The position numbers were made by a program, and so were the translations under genes. Shown piece after piece: positions 35,579-44,444 of a DNA stretch of 64,000 bases; position 1 is the stretch's first letter, and each line of letters starts with the position of its first letter. Source of the stretch: Pseudomonas sp. Root562. GTDB lineage: Bacteria > Pseudomonadota > Gammaproteobacteria > Pseudomonadales > Pseudomonadaceae. Under the pieces are notes generated by a model. It did not search any database and had not been told where the DNA came from. It saw only the letters and a list, made by a program, of their open reading frames with translations. The stretch lies in contig NZ_LMGK01000012.1 in the NCBI RefSeq assembly GCF_001427125.1, positions 117,430 to 181,429 on the forward strand, given 5' to 3'.

Positions 35579-36246
35579 ACGCCGGCCTCCCCGTCGCCAA
35601 TCAATCGGCCGCGTTGCAACGTCAGCATACGGTGGCGCATGCGCGCGATCAGGGCCAGGTCGTGACTGGCGATCAGCACGCTGGTGCCCAGGCGGTTGAT
35701 GTCTTCGAACACACCCATGATTTCTGCCGCCAGACGCGGGTCGAGGTTACCGGTCGGTTCGTCCGCCAGCAGCAAGGCCGGGCGATGGACGATGGCGCGG
35801 GCGATGCCGACGCGCTGTTGCTGACCGGTGGACAGGTCGCCGGGATACAAATCGGTCTTGTCCGACAGCGCCACACGTTCCAGCGCCGAGTCCACGCGCT
35901 TGGCGATTTCCGCCTTGGACAAACCGAGGATCTGCAACGGCAATGCGACGTTATTGAACACCGTGCGATCGAACAGCAACTGATGGTTCTGGAACACCAC
36001 GCCGATCTGCCGGCGCAGGAATGGGATCTGTGCGTTGCTGATGGTGCTCAGGTCCTGCCCGGCGAGCAGCAGTTTGCCGCTGGTGGGACGCTCCATCGCC
36101 AGCAACAGCCGCAACAGCGTACTTTTACCGGCACCGGAATGGCCGGTGACAAACAGAAACTCGCCGCGACGGACTCGAAAGCTCAGCTCATGCAAGCCGA
36201 TGTGACCATTCGGGTAGCGTTTACCGACCTGTTCGAAACGAATCAT
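35575..36246 (-). CDS. ftsE: Cell division ATP-binding protein FtsE
   Basis: A 223-residue ABC-type ATPase. Walker A is GHSGAGKST near residues 36-44; the signature is LSTGQQQRVGIARAIV near 137, Walker B is LLLADEPTGNLD and the switch His is in IASHD. It pairs with FtsX. It overlaps ftsX by 4 bases and the ftsY stop by 4 bases, so ftsY-ftsE-ftsX is one operon. Confidence 0.97.
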   Translation of the reverse strand: MIRFEQVGKRYPNGHIGLHELSFRVRRGEFLFVTGHSGAGKSTLLRLLLAMERPTSGKLLLAGQDLSTISNAQIPFLRRQIGVVFQNHQLLFDRTVFNNVALPLQILGLSKAEIAKRVDSALERVALSDKTDLYPGDLSTGQQQRVGIARAIVHRPALLLADEPTGNLDPRLAAEIMGVFEDINRLGTSVLIASHDLALIARMRHRMLTLQRGRLIGDGEAGV

Positions 36247-37697
36247 GAACGCTCCCGTTCGGCAAAGAGTGCCTGGACAAAGGGTTCAGCTTCAAAAGTG
36301 CGCAAATCGTCGATGCCTTCACCGACACCGATGTAGCGGATCGGCAGGCCGAACTGCTTGGCCAGGGCAAAAATCACCCCGCCCTTGGCGGTCCCGTCAA
36401 GCTTGGTCAGCGCCAGGCCGGTCAGTTCGACGGTCTGGTTGAATTGCTTGGCCTGATTGATAGCGTTCTGCCCGGTGCCGGCATCGAGTACCAGCAGCAC
36501 CTCATGTGGCGCGTCGGCGTCGAGCTTGCCGATCACCCGGCGGACCTTTTTCAGCTCTTCCATCAGGTTGTCTTTGGTGTGCAGGCGACCGGCGGTGTCG
36601 GCGATCAGAACATCGATGCCACGGGCCTTGGCGGCTTGCACGGCATCGAAGATGACCGAAGCCGAATCCGCGCCGGTGTGCTGGGCAATGACCGGGATTT
36701 TGTTGCGCTCACCCCAGACCTGCAATTGCTCCACCGCCGCAGCACGGAAGGTGTCACCGGCGGCGAGCATGACTTTCTTGCCTTCCAGTTGCAGTTTCTT
36801 CGCCAGTTTGCCGATGGTCGTGGTTTTGCCGGCACCGTTGACGCCCACCACCAGGATCACGAACGGCTTGTTCTGCGAGGCGATTTTCAGCGGTTGTTCG
36901 ACCGGCTTGAGCATCGCCGCCAATTCGGCTTGCAAGGATTTGTAGAGGGCGTCGGCATCGGCCAGTTCTTTGCGCGCGACCTTCTGCGTCAGGCGCTGGA
37001 TGATCACCGAAGTGGCCTCTACCCCAACGTCGGCGGTCAGCAGACGGGTTTCCAGGTCATCGAGCAGTTCGTCATCGATGGCTTTCTTGCCCAGGAACAG
37101 GCTGGCCATGCCTTCGCCGATGCTGGCACTGGTCTTGGACAAACCTTGCTTGAGTCGGGCAAAAAAACCGGCTTTGGTTTCTTCGCTGCGTACAGGCTCG
37201 ACCGGAACTTCAACCGGGGCAACGGCCACCGGCTCGATGACAGGTGCAGGTGCAGGTTCGGGCTCAGGCATCTGGACAACCGGTGCCACCGGTTCCGGGA
37301 CCGCTTCAACGACCGGTGCGACAACCGGCACTGGCTCGGGGGCAAAGGCACTCGGAGCAGGAATCGGCGGCGTTACATGGGGCGCCAGCTCGTCTTCGAC
37401 CAACGCCACCGGCTCTTCCGCCACGGGCAAGGTCAGCCAGGGTTCTGCGGCCGGGGTCAGCGGCAGTTCGGCAACGATTTGCGGTTCAGGTTCGACGGTC
37501 GGTTGCAGCACCGGCTCGGCGATTGGCAGGACGACCGGCGCTGATGCTTCTTCTATTACCGGCGCAGGTGTGGGTTCAGGGAGTGGTTGTGGCTGTTCGA
37601 CGACGGATTCCTGCGGTTTTTTGCGCAGCCATCCGAACAGGCTTTTCTTTTCGCCAGCCGTAGCTGGGGTCTTCTTGTCGTCGTTGGAACCAAACAT
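36243..37697 (-). CDS. ftsY: Signal recognition particle receptor FtsY
   Basis: A 484-residue SRP GTPase that docks ribosomes to the membrane. The N-terminal A region (about 20-170) is a long Pro/Glu/Val/Ala-rich acidic stretch that binds membrane and translocon. The NG domain begins near 175; GTPase motifs are GVNGAGKTTTIGKLAKKL, DTAGRLHTKDNLMEEL and TKLDGTAKGG. The length is in the range of other gammaproteobacterial FtsY. First gene of ftsYEX. Confidence 0.96.
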   Translation of the reverse strand: MFGSNDDKKTPATAGEKKSLFGWLRKKPQESVVEQPQPLPEPTPAPVIEEASAPVVLPIAEPVLQPTVEPEPQIVAELPLTPAAEPWLTLPVAEEPVALVEDELAPHVTPPIPAPSAFAPEPVPVVAPVVEAVPEPVAPVVQMPEPEPAPAPVIEPVAVAPVEVPVEPVRSEETKAGFFARLKQGLSKTSASIGEGMASLFLGKKAIDDELLDDLETRLLTADVGVEATSVIIQRLTQKVARKELADADALYKSLQAELAAMLKPVEQPLKIASQNKPFVILVVGVNGAGKTTTIGKLAKKLQLEGKKVMLAAGDTFRAAAVEQLQVWGERNKIPVIAQHTGADSASVIFDAVQAAKARGIDVLIADTAGRLHTKDNLMEELKKVRRVIGKLDADAPHEVLLVLDAGTGQNAINQAKQFNQTVELTGLALTKLDGTAKGGVIFALAKQFGLPIRYIGVGEGIDDLRTFEAEPFVQALFAERERS

Positions 37698-38042
37698 GGA
37701 GGACGGCTATCTCACGGTAGCGACGCGCCAACGGGCGCCCCGGCAAATAAATATTCGATGCAGAACAGACTGCGATTGCTACAGCTTGTTCACGCGCAAC
37801 ATTTTGTCGAGGTGCAATCGGGCACCTTGCAAAAAACGACTTCACGAAGGACTGAAGCGTAATAATCGGCGAAAACGCAGAGTTTAGTTGATAAACCATA
37901 GCTTTCTGCCGCAAACCCAAACAACCTGATCACACACAAAGGTCTGATAGGCGTGGCCGCCAGTAAAACGGATCAGTATCCTAGCACCCTCTCGCCCGCC
38001 GACGCTAAGACCTAGCGGGCAGCCCAACAGGTTTAAACACGA
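37698..38042. other. Divergent ftsY / M16 peptidase intergenic region
   Basis: 345 bases without a gene. Both the ftsYEX promoter (leftward) and the M16 pair promoter (rightward) must lie here. The region is richer in A and T than its neighbours around 37740-37920. I found a short stem (GGTGC/GCACC near 37812) but no convincing promoter pair, and no repeat. Confidence 0.5.
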
Positions 38043-39398
38043 ATGAATGCTCTAGCCCGCCGCGCCGCAGGCCTGCTGCTCAGCACAGTTTGTCTGCCCC
38101 TCTCGGCCCTGGCTGCCGACCCGCAACCCACCCACGAGTTCACCCTCGACAACGGCTTGAAGGTCGTCGTGCGCGAAGACCATCGTGCGCCGGTGGTGGT
38201 TTCCCAAGTCTGGTACAAGGTCGGCTCCAGCTACGAGACACCGGGTCAGACCGGCCTGTCCCATGCCCTGGAGCACATGATGTTCAAGGGTAGCGAGAAA
38301 GTCGGCCCTGGCGAAGCGTCGTTGATCCTGCGCGACCTCGGCGCCGAAGAGAACGCCTTCACCAGCGACGATTTCACCGCCTACTACCAGGTGCTGGCCC
38401 GCGACCGCCTGGGCGTGGCTTTCGAACTGGAAGCCGACCGGATGGCCAGCTTGCGCCTGCCACCGGACGAGTTCGCCCGCGAGATCGAAGTCATCAAGGA
38501 AGAACGCCGCCTGCGTACCGACGACAAACCGATGTCCAAGGCTTACGAACGTTTCAAGGCCATGGCCTACCCGGCCAGCGGCTATCACACGCCGACCATC
38601 GGCTGGATGGCAGACCTGGAGCGCATGAAAGTCGAAGAGCTGCGCCACTGGTATGAATCCTGGTACGTGCCGAACAACGCCACGCTGGTGGTGGTTGGCG
38701 ACGTGACACCCGAAGAAGTCAAAACCCTGGCCCAACGCTATTTCGGCCCGATCGCCAAGCGTGACGTGCCTGCCGCGAAAAAACCGCTGGAACTGGCCGA
38801 ACCCGGCGAGCGCCAGATCACCTTGCACGTGAAGACCCAATTGCCCAGCCTGATGCTGGCATTCAACGTGCCGAGTATCGCCACCGCCGAAGACAAACGC
38901 TCGGTGAACGCCTTGCGCCTGATTTCCGCGCTGCTCGATGGCGGCTACAGCGCACGTATCCCGACCCAACTGGAGCGCGGCGAAGAATTGGTGTCCGGCG
39001 GCTCGTCGAGCTACGACGCCTACACCCGCGGCGATAGCCTGTTCACGCTGTCGGCAACGCCCAACAGCCAGAAAAACAAGACCATCGCCCAGGCCGAAGC
39101 CGGTTTGTGGAAGCTGCTTGAACAGCTGAAAACCACTGCGCCGACCACTGAAGAACTGGAGCGTGTGCGGGCACAGGTCATCGCCGGCCTGGTTTACGAG
39201 CGCGACTCGATCACCAGCCAGGCCACGGCCATTGGCCAACTGGAAACGGTCGGGCTGTCCTGGAAACTGATGGATACCGAGCTCGCCGATCTGGAAAGCG
39301 TGACCCCGCAAGATATCCAGAATGCCGCCAAGCTGTATTTCACCCGCGAACGTCTCAGCGTCGCCCATGTTCTGCCAGAGGAGACGACTCATGAGTGA
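38043..39398 (+). CDS. M16 zinc peptidase, catalytic subunit (first pair)
   Basis: A 451-residue periplasmic M16 family (pitrilysin/PqqL-like) protease. Signal peptide to about Ala25 (LLLSTVCLPLSALAA). The inverted zinc motif HALEH is at 74-78 with the third ligand Glu154 in EVIKEERR, 76 residues on, the family spacing. Half-size M16 proteins work as a pair of an active and an inactive chain. The next gene is the inactive partner and overlaps by 8 bases (ATGAGTGA). A second such pair follows rsmD. Confidence 0.93.
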   Translation: MNALARRAAGLLLSTVCLPLSALAADPQPTHEFTLDNGLKVVVREDHRAPVVVSQVWYKVGSSYETPGQTGLSHALEHMMFKGSEKVGPGEASLILRDLGAEENAFTSDDFTAYYQVLARDRLGVAFELEADRMASLRLPPDEFAREIEVIKEERRLRTDDKPMSKAYERFKAMAYPASGYHTPTIGWMADLERMKVEELRHWYESWYVPNNATLVVVGDVTPEEVKTLAQRYFGPIAKRDVPAAKKPLELAEPGERQITLHVKTQLPSLMLAFNVPSIATAEDKRSVNALRLISALLDGGYSARIPTQLERGEELVSGGSSSYDAYTRGDSLFTLSATPNSQKNKTIAQAEAGLWKLLEQLKTTAPTTEELERVRAQVIAGLVYERDSITSQATAIGQLETVGLSWKLMDTELADLESVTPQDIQNAAKLYFTRERLSVAHVLPEETTHE

Positions 39399-40881
39399 GC
39401 GTAAAAAACCGCGCCTGGCCCTGTTCGGCCTGATCGCCGTCGCGCTGATCGGCTCTGCCGCGTTCTATTTTTCGAAAACCGACGAATCCAATGCCAGCGA
39501 AGCCCTGGACAAGGCCAAGGCCAGCCAGAAGCTGCAATCGCTGACCGAACTCAACGGCAAGGCACCGAGCCGCCGCAAACTCGACGTGCAGACCTGGAAC
39601 ACCGCCGAAGGCGCCAAGGTGTTGTTCGTCGAAGCCCGTGAGCTGCCGATGTTCGATATGCGCCTGATCTTCGCCGCCGGCAGCAGCCAGGATGGCAGCG
39701 CACCCGGCCTGGCCGTGCTGACCAACGCCATGCTCAACGAGGGTGTGGCCGGCAAAGACGTCAGCGCCATCGCCCAGGGTTTCGAGGGTCTGGGAGCCGA
39801 TTTCGGCAATGGCGCTTACAAAGACATGGCGGTTGCATCGCTGCGCAGCCTCAGTGCAACGGACAAACGTGAACCGGCCTTGCAGCTGTTTGCGCAAGTC
39901 GTCGGCAAGCCAACCTTTCCGGCCGACTCATTTACCCGTATCAAGAACCAGTTGCTCGCCGGCTTCGAATACCAGAAACAGAACCCCGGCAAACTGGCCA
40001 GCCTGGAGTTGATGAACCGCTTGTACGGCGATCACCCCTATGCGCACGCCAGTGATGGCACGGCAAAGTCCATTCCCGAGGTGACCCTCGCGCAACTGCG
40101 CGCTTTCCACGAAAAAGCCTATGCCGCGGGCAACGTAGTCATCGCACTGGTTGGCGATCTGTCCCGCGCCGAAGCCGAGGCCATGGCCGCGCAGGTGTCC
40201 AGCGCCCTGCCCAAAGGTCCGGCCCTGCCGAAAATCGCCCAACCGACCGAACCCAAGGCCAGCATCGGCCACATCGAGTTCCCGTCCAAACAGACCAACC
40301 TGATGCTTGCGCAACTAGGCATCGATCGTGATGATCCGGACTACGCCGCACTGTCCATGGGCAACCAGATCCTCGGTGGTGGCGGTTTCGGTACTCGACT
40401 GATGAGCGAAGTGCGCGAGAAGCGCGGCCTGGCCTATGGCATATATTCGGGCTTCAGCCCGATGCAGGCGCGTGGCCCGTTCATGATCAACGTGCAGACC
40501 CGCGCCGAAATGAGCGAAGGCACCCTGAAACTGGTGCAGGACGTCCTCGCGGACTACCTTGCAACCGGCCCGACCGAGAAAGAACTCGACGACGCCAAGC
40601 GTGAACTGGCCGGCAGCTTCCCGCTGTCCACCGCCAGCAACGCCGACATCGTCGGTCAACTGGGTGCCATTGGCTTCTATGACTTGCCGCTGAGCCACCT
40701 GGAAGACTTCATGCAACAGTCGCAGAACCTGACCGTCGAGCAAGTCAAAGCGGCCATGAACAAACACTTGAGCACGGACAAAATGGTCATCGTCAGCGCT
40801 GGCCCGACCGTGCCGCAAAAGCCGCTGCCGGCCCCTACTGATAAACCTGCCGAGCAACCGCTCGGGGTTCCGGAGCATTAA
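39391..40881 (+). CDS. M16 peptidase-like protein, non-catalytic partner (first pair)
   Basis: A 496-residue M16-fold protein with an N-terminal membrane anchor or signal (PRLALFGLIAVALIGSAAFYF, about 7-27). It has no HxxEH zinc motif, but has the substrate-grasping C-terminal block GGGGFGTRLMSEVREKRGLAYG near 330-351, as in inactive partner chains. Start ATG 39391, 8 bases inside the previous gene; a longer frame is rejected. It shares one base with the rsmD start (TAATG). Confidence 0.92.
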   Translation: MSERKKPRLALFGLIAVALIGSAAFYFSKTDESNASEALDKAKASQKLQSLTELNGKAPSRRKLDVQTWNTAEGAKVLFVEARELPMFDMRLIFAAGSSQDGSAPGLAVLTNAMLNEGVAGKDVSAIAQGFEGLGADFGNGAYKDMAVASLRSLSATDKREPALQLFAQVVGKPTFPADSFTRIKNQLLAGFEYQKQNPGKLASLELMNRLYGDHPYAHASDGTAKSIPEVTLAQLRAFHEKAYAAGNVVIALVGDLSRAEAEAMAAQVSSALPKGPALPKIAQPTEPKASIGHIEFPSKQTNLMLAQLGIDRDDPDYAALSMGNQILGGGGFGTRLMSEVREKRGLAYGIYSGFSPMQARGPFMINVQTRAEMSEGTLKLVQDVLADYLATGPTEKELDDAKRELAGSFPLSTASNADIVGQLGAIGFYDLPLSHLEDFMQQSQNLTVEQVKAAMNKHLSTDKMVIVSAGPTVPQKPLPAPTDKPAEQPLGVPEH

Positions 40882-41483
40882 TGGCTACTTCCCGTCCCAA
40901 AAAACCCGTCCACAACGTGCACAACGGCGTGAACCAGCTGCGCATCATCGGCGGCGAATGGCGCAGCCGTAAACTGAGCTTCCCCGATGCGCCGGGTCTG
41001 CGTCCGACGCCGGACCGGGTGCGTGAAACCCTGTTCAACTGGCTCGCACCTTACGTTCCAGGCGCCAAAGTGCTGGACCCGTTCACCGGCAGCGGCGCGC
41101 TGTTCCTCGAAGCCCTGTCCCGTGGCGCGGCCATGGGTCAGGCGCTGGACGCCAGCAGCCTCGCGGTGTCGAGCCTCAAGGAACATCTGGGCACATTGCG
41201 CTGCACCACCGGCCAGGTTCAGACCGCTGACGCCCTGCGCTACCTGGAAACCCAGACCGCCACCCCCTACGACCTGGTGTTCCTCGACCCGCCGTTCAAC
41301 CAGAACCTGTTGCCCGCCGTTTGCGCCCTGCTCGAAGAGCGCCAATGGCTGGCCGACGATGCCTGGATATACACCGAAAGCGAGTCAGCGCCGTCAACCC
41401 TGGGCCTGCCGCAGAACTGGCGCCTGCACCGGGAGCAGAAATCCGGGCGAGTGTATTACTCGTTGTGGCAGCGCGGCGCCTGA
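40881..41483 (+). CDS. rsmD: 16S rRNA (guanine966-N2)-methyltransferase
   Basis: A 200-residue SAM methyltransferase that modifies G966 of 16S rRNA. NQLRIIGGEWRSRKLSFPD is the usual start, then RPTPDRVRETLFNWL, the SAM motif VLDPFTGSGALFLEALSRGA and the catalytic LVFLDPPFNQNLL near residue 135. It is translated with the M16 pair before it (1-base overlap), a common order in Pseudomonas. Confidence 0.95.
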   Translation: MATSRPKKPVHNVHNGVNQLRIIGGEWRSRKLSFPDAPGLRPTPDRVRETLFNWLAPYVPGAKVLDPFTGSGALFLEALSRGAAMGQALDASSLAVSSLKEHLGTLRCTTGQVQTADALRYLETQTATPYDLVFLDPPFNQNLLPAVCALLEERQWLADDAWIYTESESAPSTLGLPQNWRLHREQKSGRVYYSLWQRGA

Positions 41484-41541
41484 CGTTGCGATTGTGAGGA
41501 GCACTACATAGTTACCGCCTGACGTCCTTACGGATCATCCA

Positions 41542-41573
41542 CAGTGGTTTGCGCATAACCCTGCAAACCACTG
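41542..41573 (+). promoter_or_regulatory. Perfect hairpin at the translation start of the second M16 pair
   Basis: CAGTGGTTTGC (41542-41552) and GCAAACCACTG (41563-41573) form an 11-base perfect stem with a 10-base loop. The stem's last base overlaps the Shine-Dalgarno GAGGA (41573-41577) of the gene at 41587. With no T-run it is not a classical terminator; control of translation or an operator is more likely. Confidence 0.6.
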
Positions 41574-41586
41574 AGGATGAACACGG

Positions 41587-42933
41587 ATGAACATCTCCTG
41601 CTGCATTTTTGTACTGCCATTTATCGCCTGGCTGCCGCTCATGGCCAGCGCTGCCACACCCCCTGCGACGCAAGACTTCGTGCTGGATAACGGCCTCAAG
41701 GTCGTCGTGCGCGAGGACCATCGCTCCCCAATCGTCACCGCTCAGCTGTGGATCAAGGCCGGTTCAAGCTACGAGCCGCCCGGCCAGTCGGGCCTGTCCC
41801 ATGCCCTCGAACACATGGTCTACAAAGGCAGCAGCAAGGCCTGCGCTGGAGAATTCGAGGCGATACTGGAAAGTCTGGGCGCCAGCCAAAACGCCTATAC
41901 AGGCCCTGATTTCACGGTTTTTTACCAGACACTCGCTTCCGGCCGCGTCGGCGTCGCGTTCGAAATTCTCGCCGATCTGATGAGTACGGCCGAGCTGGAT
42001 CCGCAGGACTTCACACCGGAGCTCAAGGTCATTCAGGAAGAGCGGCGGATGTACGTCGATGATGAAATCACCGTGCTGGCTCAAGAAAGACTGAACAGCA
42101 TCGCCCACCCGGCCAGCGGCTATCGCACCCCGACGATTGGCTGGATGCATGACCTGCAACGAATGAATACCGCGCAATTGCAGCAGTGGTACAAGGCCTG
42201 GTATTCGCCGGGCAATGCAACCCTGGTGGTCGTTGGCGATGTCCAGCCCGAGCAGATCAAGGCCCTTGCACGGCAGTATTTCGGCCACCTTGAGCGAGGC
42301 ACGACACCGGCGGCCCCTGCCCCCGTCGAACTCACTTCTGCCGGCGAACGATCGCTGACCCTGCATGCACCCGTGGCGTCCCCGCGCTTGATCATGAGTT
42401 TCAACGCGCCAAGCCTGGCCACGGCTCTGGATCGTCGGACCGCCCATGCCCTGCGCCTGCTCGATATGTTACTGGCCGGTTCCAATAGCGCACGCATCAA
42501 ACAGCGACTGCAACTGAGCGAGTCAATATTCACCGAGGTCCTCTCGGAATACGACGCCTTCAATCGCGGCGACTCGTTACTGACGATCAGCATGCAGCTC
42601 AATGCGGACAAGCTCAATGATGCTGACGCAGCCCTCACCCGTGTGTGGCAGGTGATCGAATCACTCAAAAGCAAGGCACCGGAACCGGCAGAACTGGAAC
42701 GCGCGAAAAACCTGCTGATCGCCAACCTGGTTTATGCGCAGGACGACCTGCAGAGACAAGCCCACAACCTGGGTCTTTTGCAGACCATTGGCCTGGACTG
42801 GCGGCTTGCCGATCTGGATACGCAAGAGCTGAACAAGGTCACACCGCTGGATATTCAACAGGTGGCACAGACTTATCTGACGCGTGAGCGCCTGAGTACC
42901 GCGAAAATCCTGCCGGAGAAGAGCAATGGATAA
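41587..42933 (+). CDS. M16 zinc peptidase, catalytic subunit (second pair)
   Basis: A 448-residue paralogue of the gene at 38043, with the same layout: signal peptide to about Ala23, zinc motif HALEH at 72-76 and third ligand Glu152 (EERRM), again 76 residues on. DNGLKVVVREDHR and PGQ(T/S)GLSHALEHM are shared nearly word for word with the first pair, but the C-terminal half has diverged more. It should be periplasmic. It overlaps its partner gene by 8 bases (ATGGATAA), as in the first pair. A hairpin covers its start region. Confidence 0.92.
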   Translation: MNISCCIFVLPFIAWLPLMASAATPPATQDFVLDNGLKVVVREDHRSPIVTAQLWIKAGSSYEPPGQSGLSHALEHMVYKGSSKACAGEFEAILESLGASQNAYTGPDFTVFYQTLASGRVGVAFEILADLMSTAELDPQDFTPELKVIQEERRMYVDDEITVLAQERLNSIAHPASGYRTPTIGWMHDLQRMNTAQLQQWYKAWYSPGNATLVVVGDVQPEQIKALARQYFGHLERGTTPAAPAPVELTSAGERSLTLHAPVASPRLIMSFNAPSLATALDRRTAHALRLLDMLLAGSNSARIKQRLQLSESIFTEVLSEYDAFNRGDSLLTISMQLNADKLNDADAALTRVWQVIESLKSKAPEPAELERAKNLLIANLVYAQDDLQRQAHNLGLLQTIGLDWRLADLDTQELNKVTPLDIQQVAQTYLTRERLSTAKILPEKSNG

Positions 42934-44371
42934 GTTCAAAGGCTTGATCAATGGATTGATACTGGCAAGCATGCTGCTCAGCGTTCAGGCCAATGCCGCT
43001 GCAATCACGGCGCCCCCAAAACCGGTGCTGCAATCGCTCAGCGAAGCACAAGCGCCTGCGTTCCAACGCACGCTATCGATCAAGGGTTACAAGACTTTCA
43101 GCGGCACCAAGATCCTGTTCATCCGTACCCCTGGCTTGCCGATGTTCGACACCCTCGTAAGCTTTGCCGCCGGCAGCGCCCACACAGCACATCAACCGGG
43201 CCTGGCAGCGTTGACCTTCAGTCTGTTGAATGAAGGTGTGGCGGGCAAGGACGTCAATGCCATACAGGCGACCTTCGATAACCTGGGCGCAAAGATGGAT
43301 ATGGGAATCAGCCAGGATCGGACGTGGTTTTCCCTGCGTAGCTTGAGTGACGAATCACGACGCACACCAGCCCTGGATTTGTTTGCCCAAATCCTCGGCA
43401 AGCCGATGCTGCCGGAGGCCTCCATGGCCGCAGTCAAATCACAATTGCAGTACGTTCTGGATCGCGAAGACCAGTCCCACGCCATTCAAGCCCGCCACGC
43501 GAACCTCGGCCAGCTGTTTCCCGACCACGGTTATGCTCAGTCGTTCTTCGGAACCCGGGCCAGCCTTGCCTCCATCACTCGCACCCAGGTGGAGGACTTT
43601 CATCGCGAGGCCTATGCCGTGGGCAATGCCCAAATCACACTGGTCGGCGACCTCACCGAAGAGGAAGCCCAGCACATTGGTGCGCAGATAGCCGCGGCCT
43701 TGCCCAAGGGGCCGGCCATTGCTGCGATTCGACCCGCGACCAGCCCGACCGCTTCAGGTCTGCTGCGCGTTGAGCGGACATCGACTCAGGCTTACTTGCG
43801 CCTGGCCCAGCCAAGTGTCCTGCGAAGCAATCCGGATTACGTCGCGCTGCAGACAGCCATGCTGGTTTTCAGCAAACGACTGACCAATGAACTGCGAGAA
43901 CGCCGAGGCTTGACCTATCACGTTGAGGCCGAACTCTCAGCCCTTCAGGCACAAGGGCTTCTCTCCATCGAAATACAGACCAGACCCGAGCAGGCCGATG
44001 CGGTGCTGGCCCACATCGAGACAATGTTCAGCGACTTTCTCAACCACGGGCCGACCCAACGGGAACTTGAAGACAGCCAACAGCAACTGATTGGTAGCGC
44101 GCCGTTGAACAGCGCAACCAATGCGCAGATCTTGAGACAGTTGTACGCCATCAGCACACACAATCTGCCGCTGGACCTGGATTTTGACGCGCAAGCGGCT
44201 TCGAAGCTGAACCTCACATCAATCAAGAGTGCACTCAACCGGCATTACCACTCTGGACAATGGCAGGCGGTCATCCTGGGGCCAAAGGCCGATCAACAAC
44301 CGCTGCCCGAGCCGAGCGAAAGCGCAACCAATGCCATGTGTCGCGTGCCTGGTGAGATTGTGGCAAGTTAG
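42926..44371 (+). CDS. M16 peptidase-like protein, non-catalytic partner (second pair)
   Basis: A 481-residue protein with a signal peptide (LINGLILASMLLSVQANAAA, about 6-25) and M16 fold, paralogous to the gene at 39391. No zinc motif. The C-terminal block KRLTNELRERRGLTYHVEAELS corresponds to the first pair's MSEVREKRGLAYG but lacks its glycine-rich GGGGFG segment, so substrate handling may differ. GVAGKDVNAIQATFDNLGA mirrors GVAGKDVSAIAQGFEGLGA of the first pair. Confidence 0.9.
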   Translation: MDKFKGLINGLILASMLLSVQANAAAITAPPKPVLQSLSEAQAPAFQRTLSIKGYKTFSGTKILFIRTPGLPMFDTLVSFAAGSAHTAHQPGLAALTFSLLNEGVAGKDVNAIQATFDNLGAKMDMGISQDRTWFSLRSLSDESRRTPALDLFAQILGKPMLPEASMAAVKSQLQYVLDREDQSHAIQARHANLGQLFPDHGYAQSFFGTRASLASITRTQVEDFHREAYAVGNAQITLVGDLTEEEAQHIGAQIAAALPKGPAIAAIRPATSPTASGLLRVERTSTQAYLRLAQPSVLRSNPDYVALQTAMLVFSKRLTNELRERRGLTYHVEAELSALQAQGLLSIEIQTRPEQADAVLAHIETMFSDFLNHGPTQRELEDSQQQLIGSAPLNSATNAQILRQLYAISTHNLPLDLDFDAQAASKLNLTSIKSALNRHYHSGQWQAVILGPKADQQPLPEPSESATNAMCRVPGEIVAS

Positions 44372-44444
44372 ACTGCCAGGGTGACGCGGTCGCGGCGCTG
44401 TCCCGCCGCGTCTTCCGGCAGACTCATGAACACATCCACCGAGA

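Noticed and set aside
41542..41573. Rho-independent terminator for rsmD
   Set aside because: The stem is perfect but is followed by GAGGATGAACAC, with no T-run, and it overlaps the next ribosome site.
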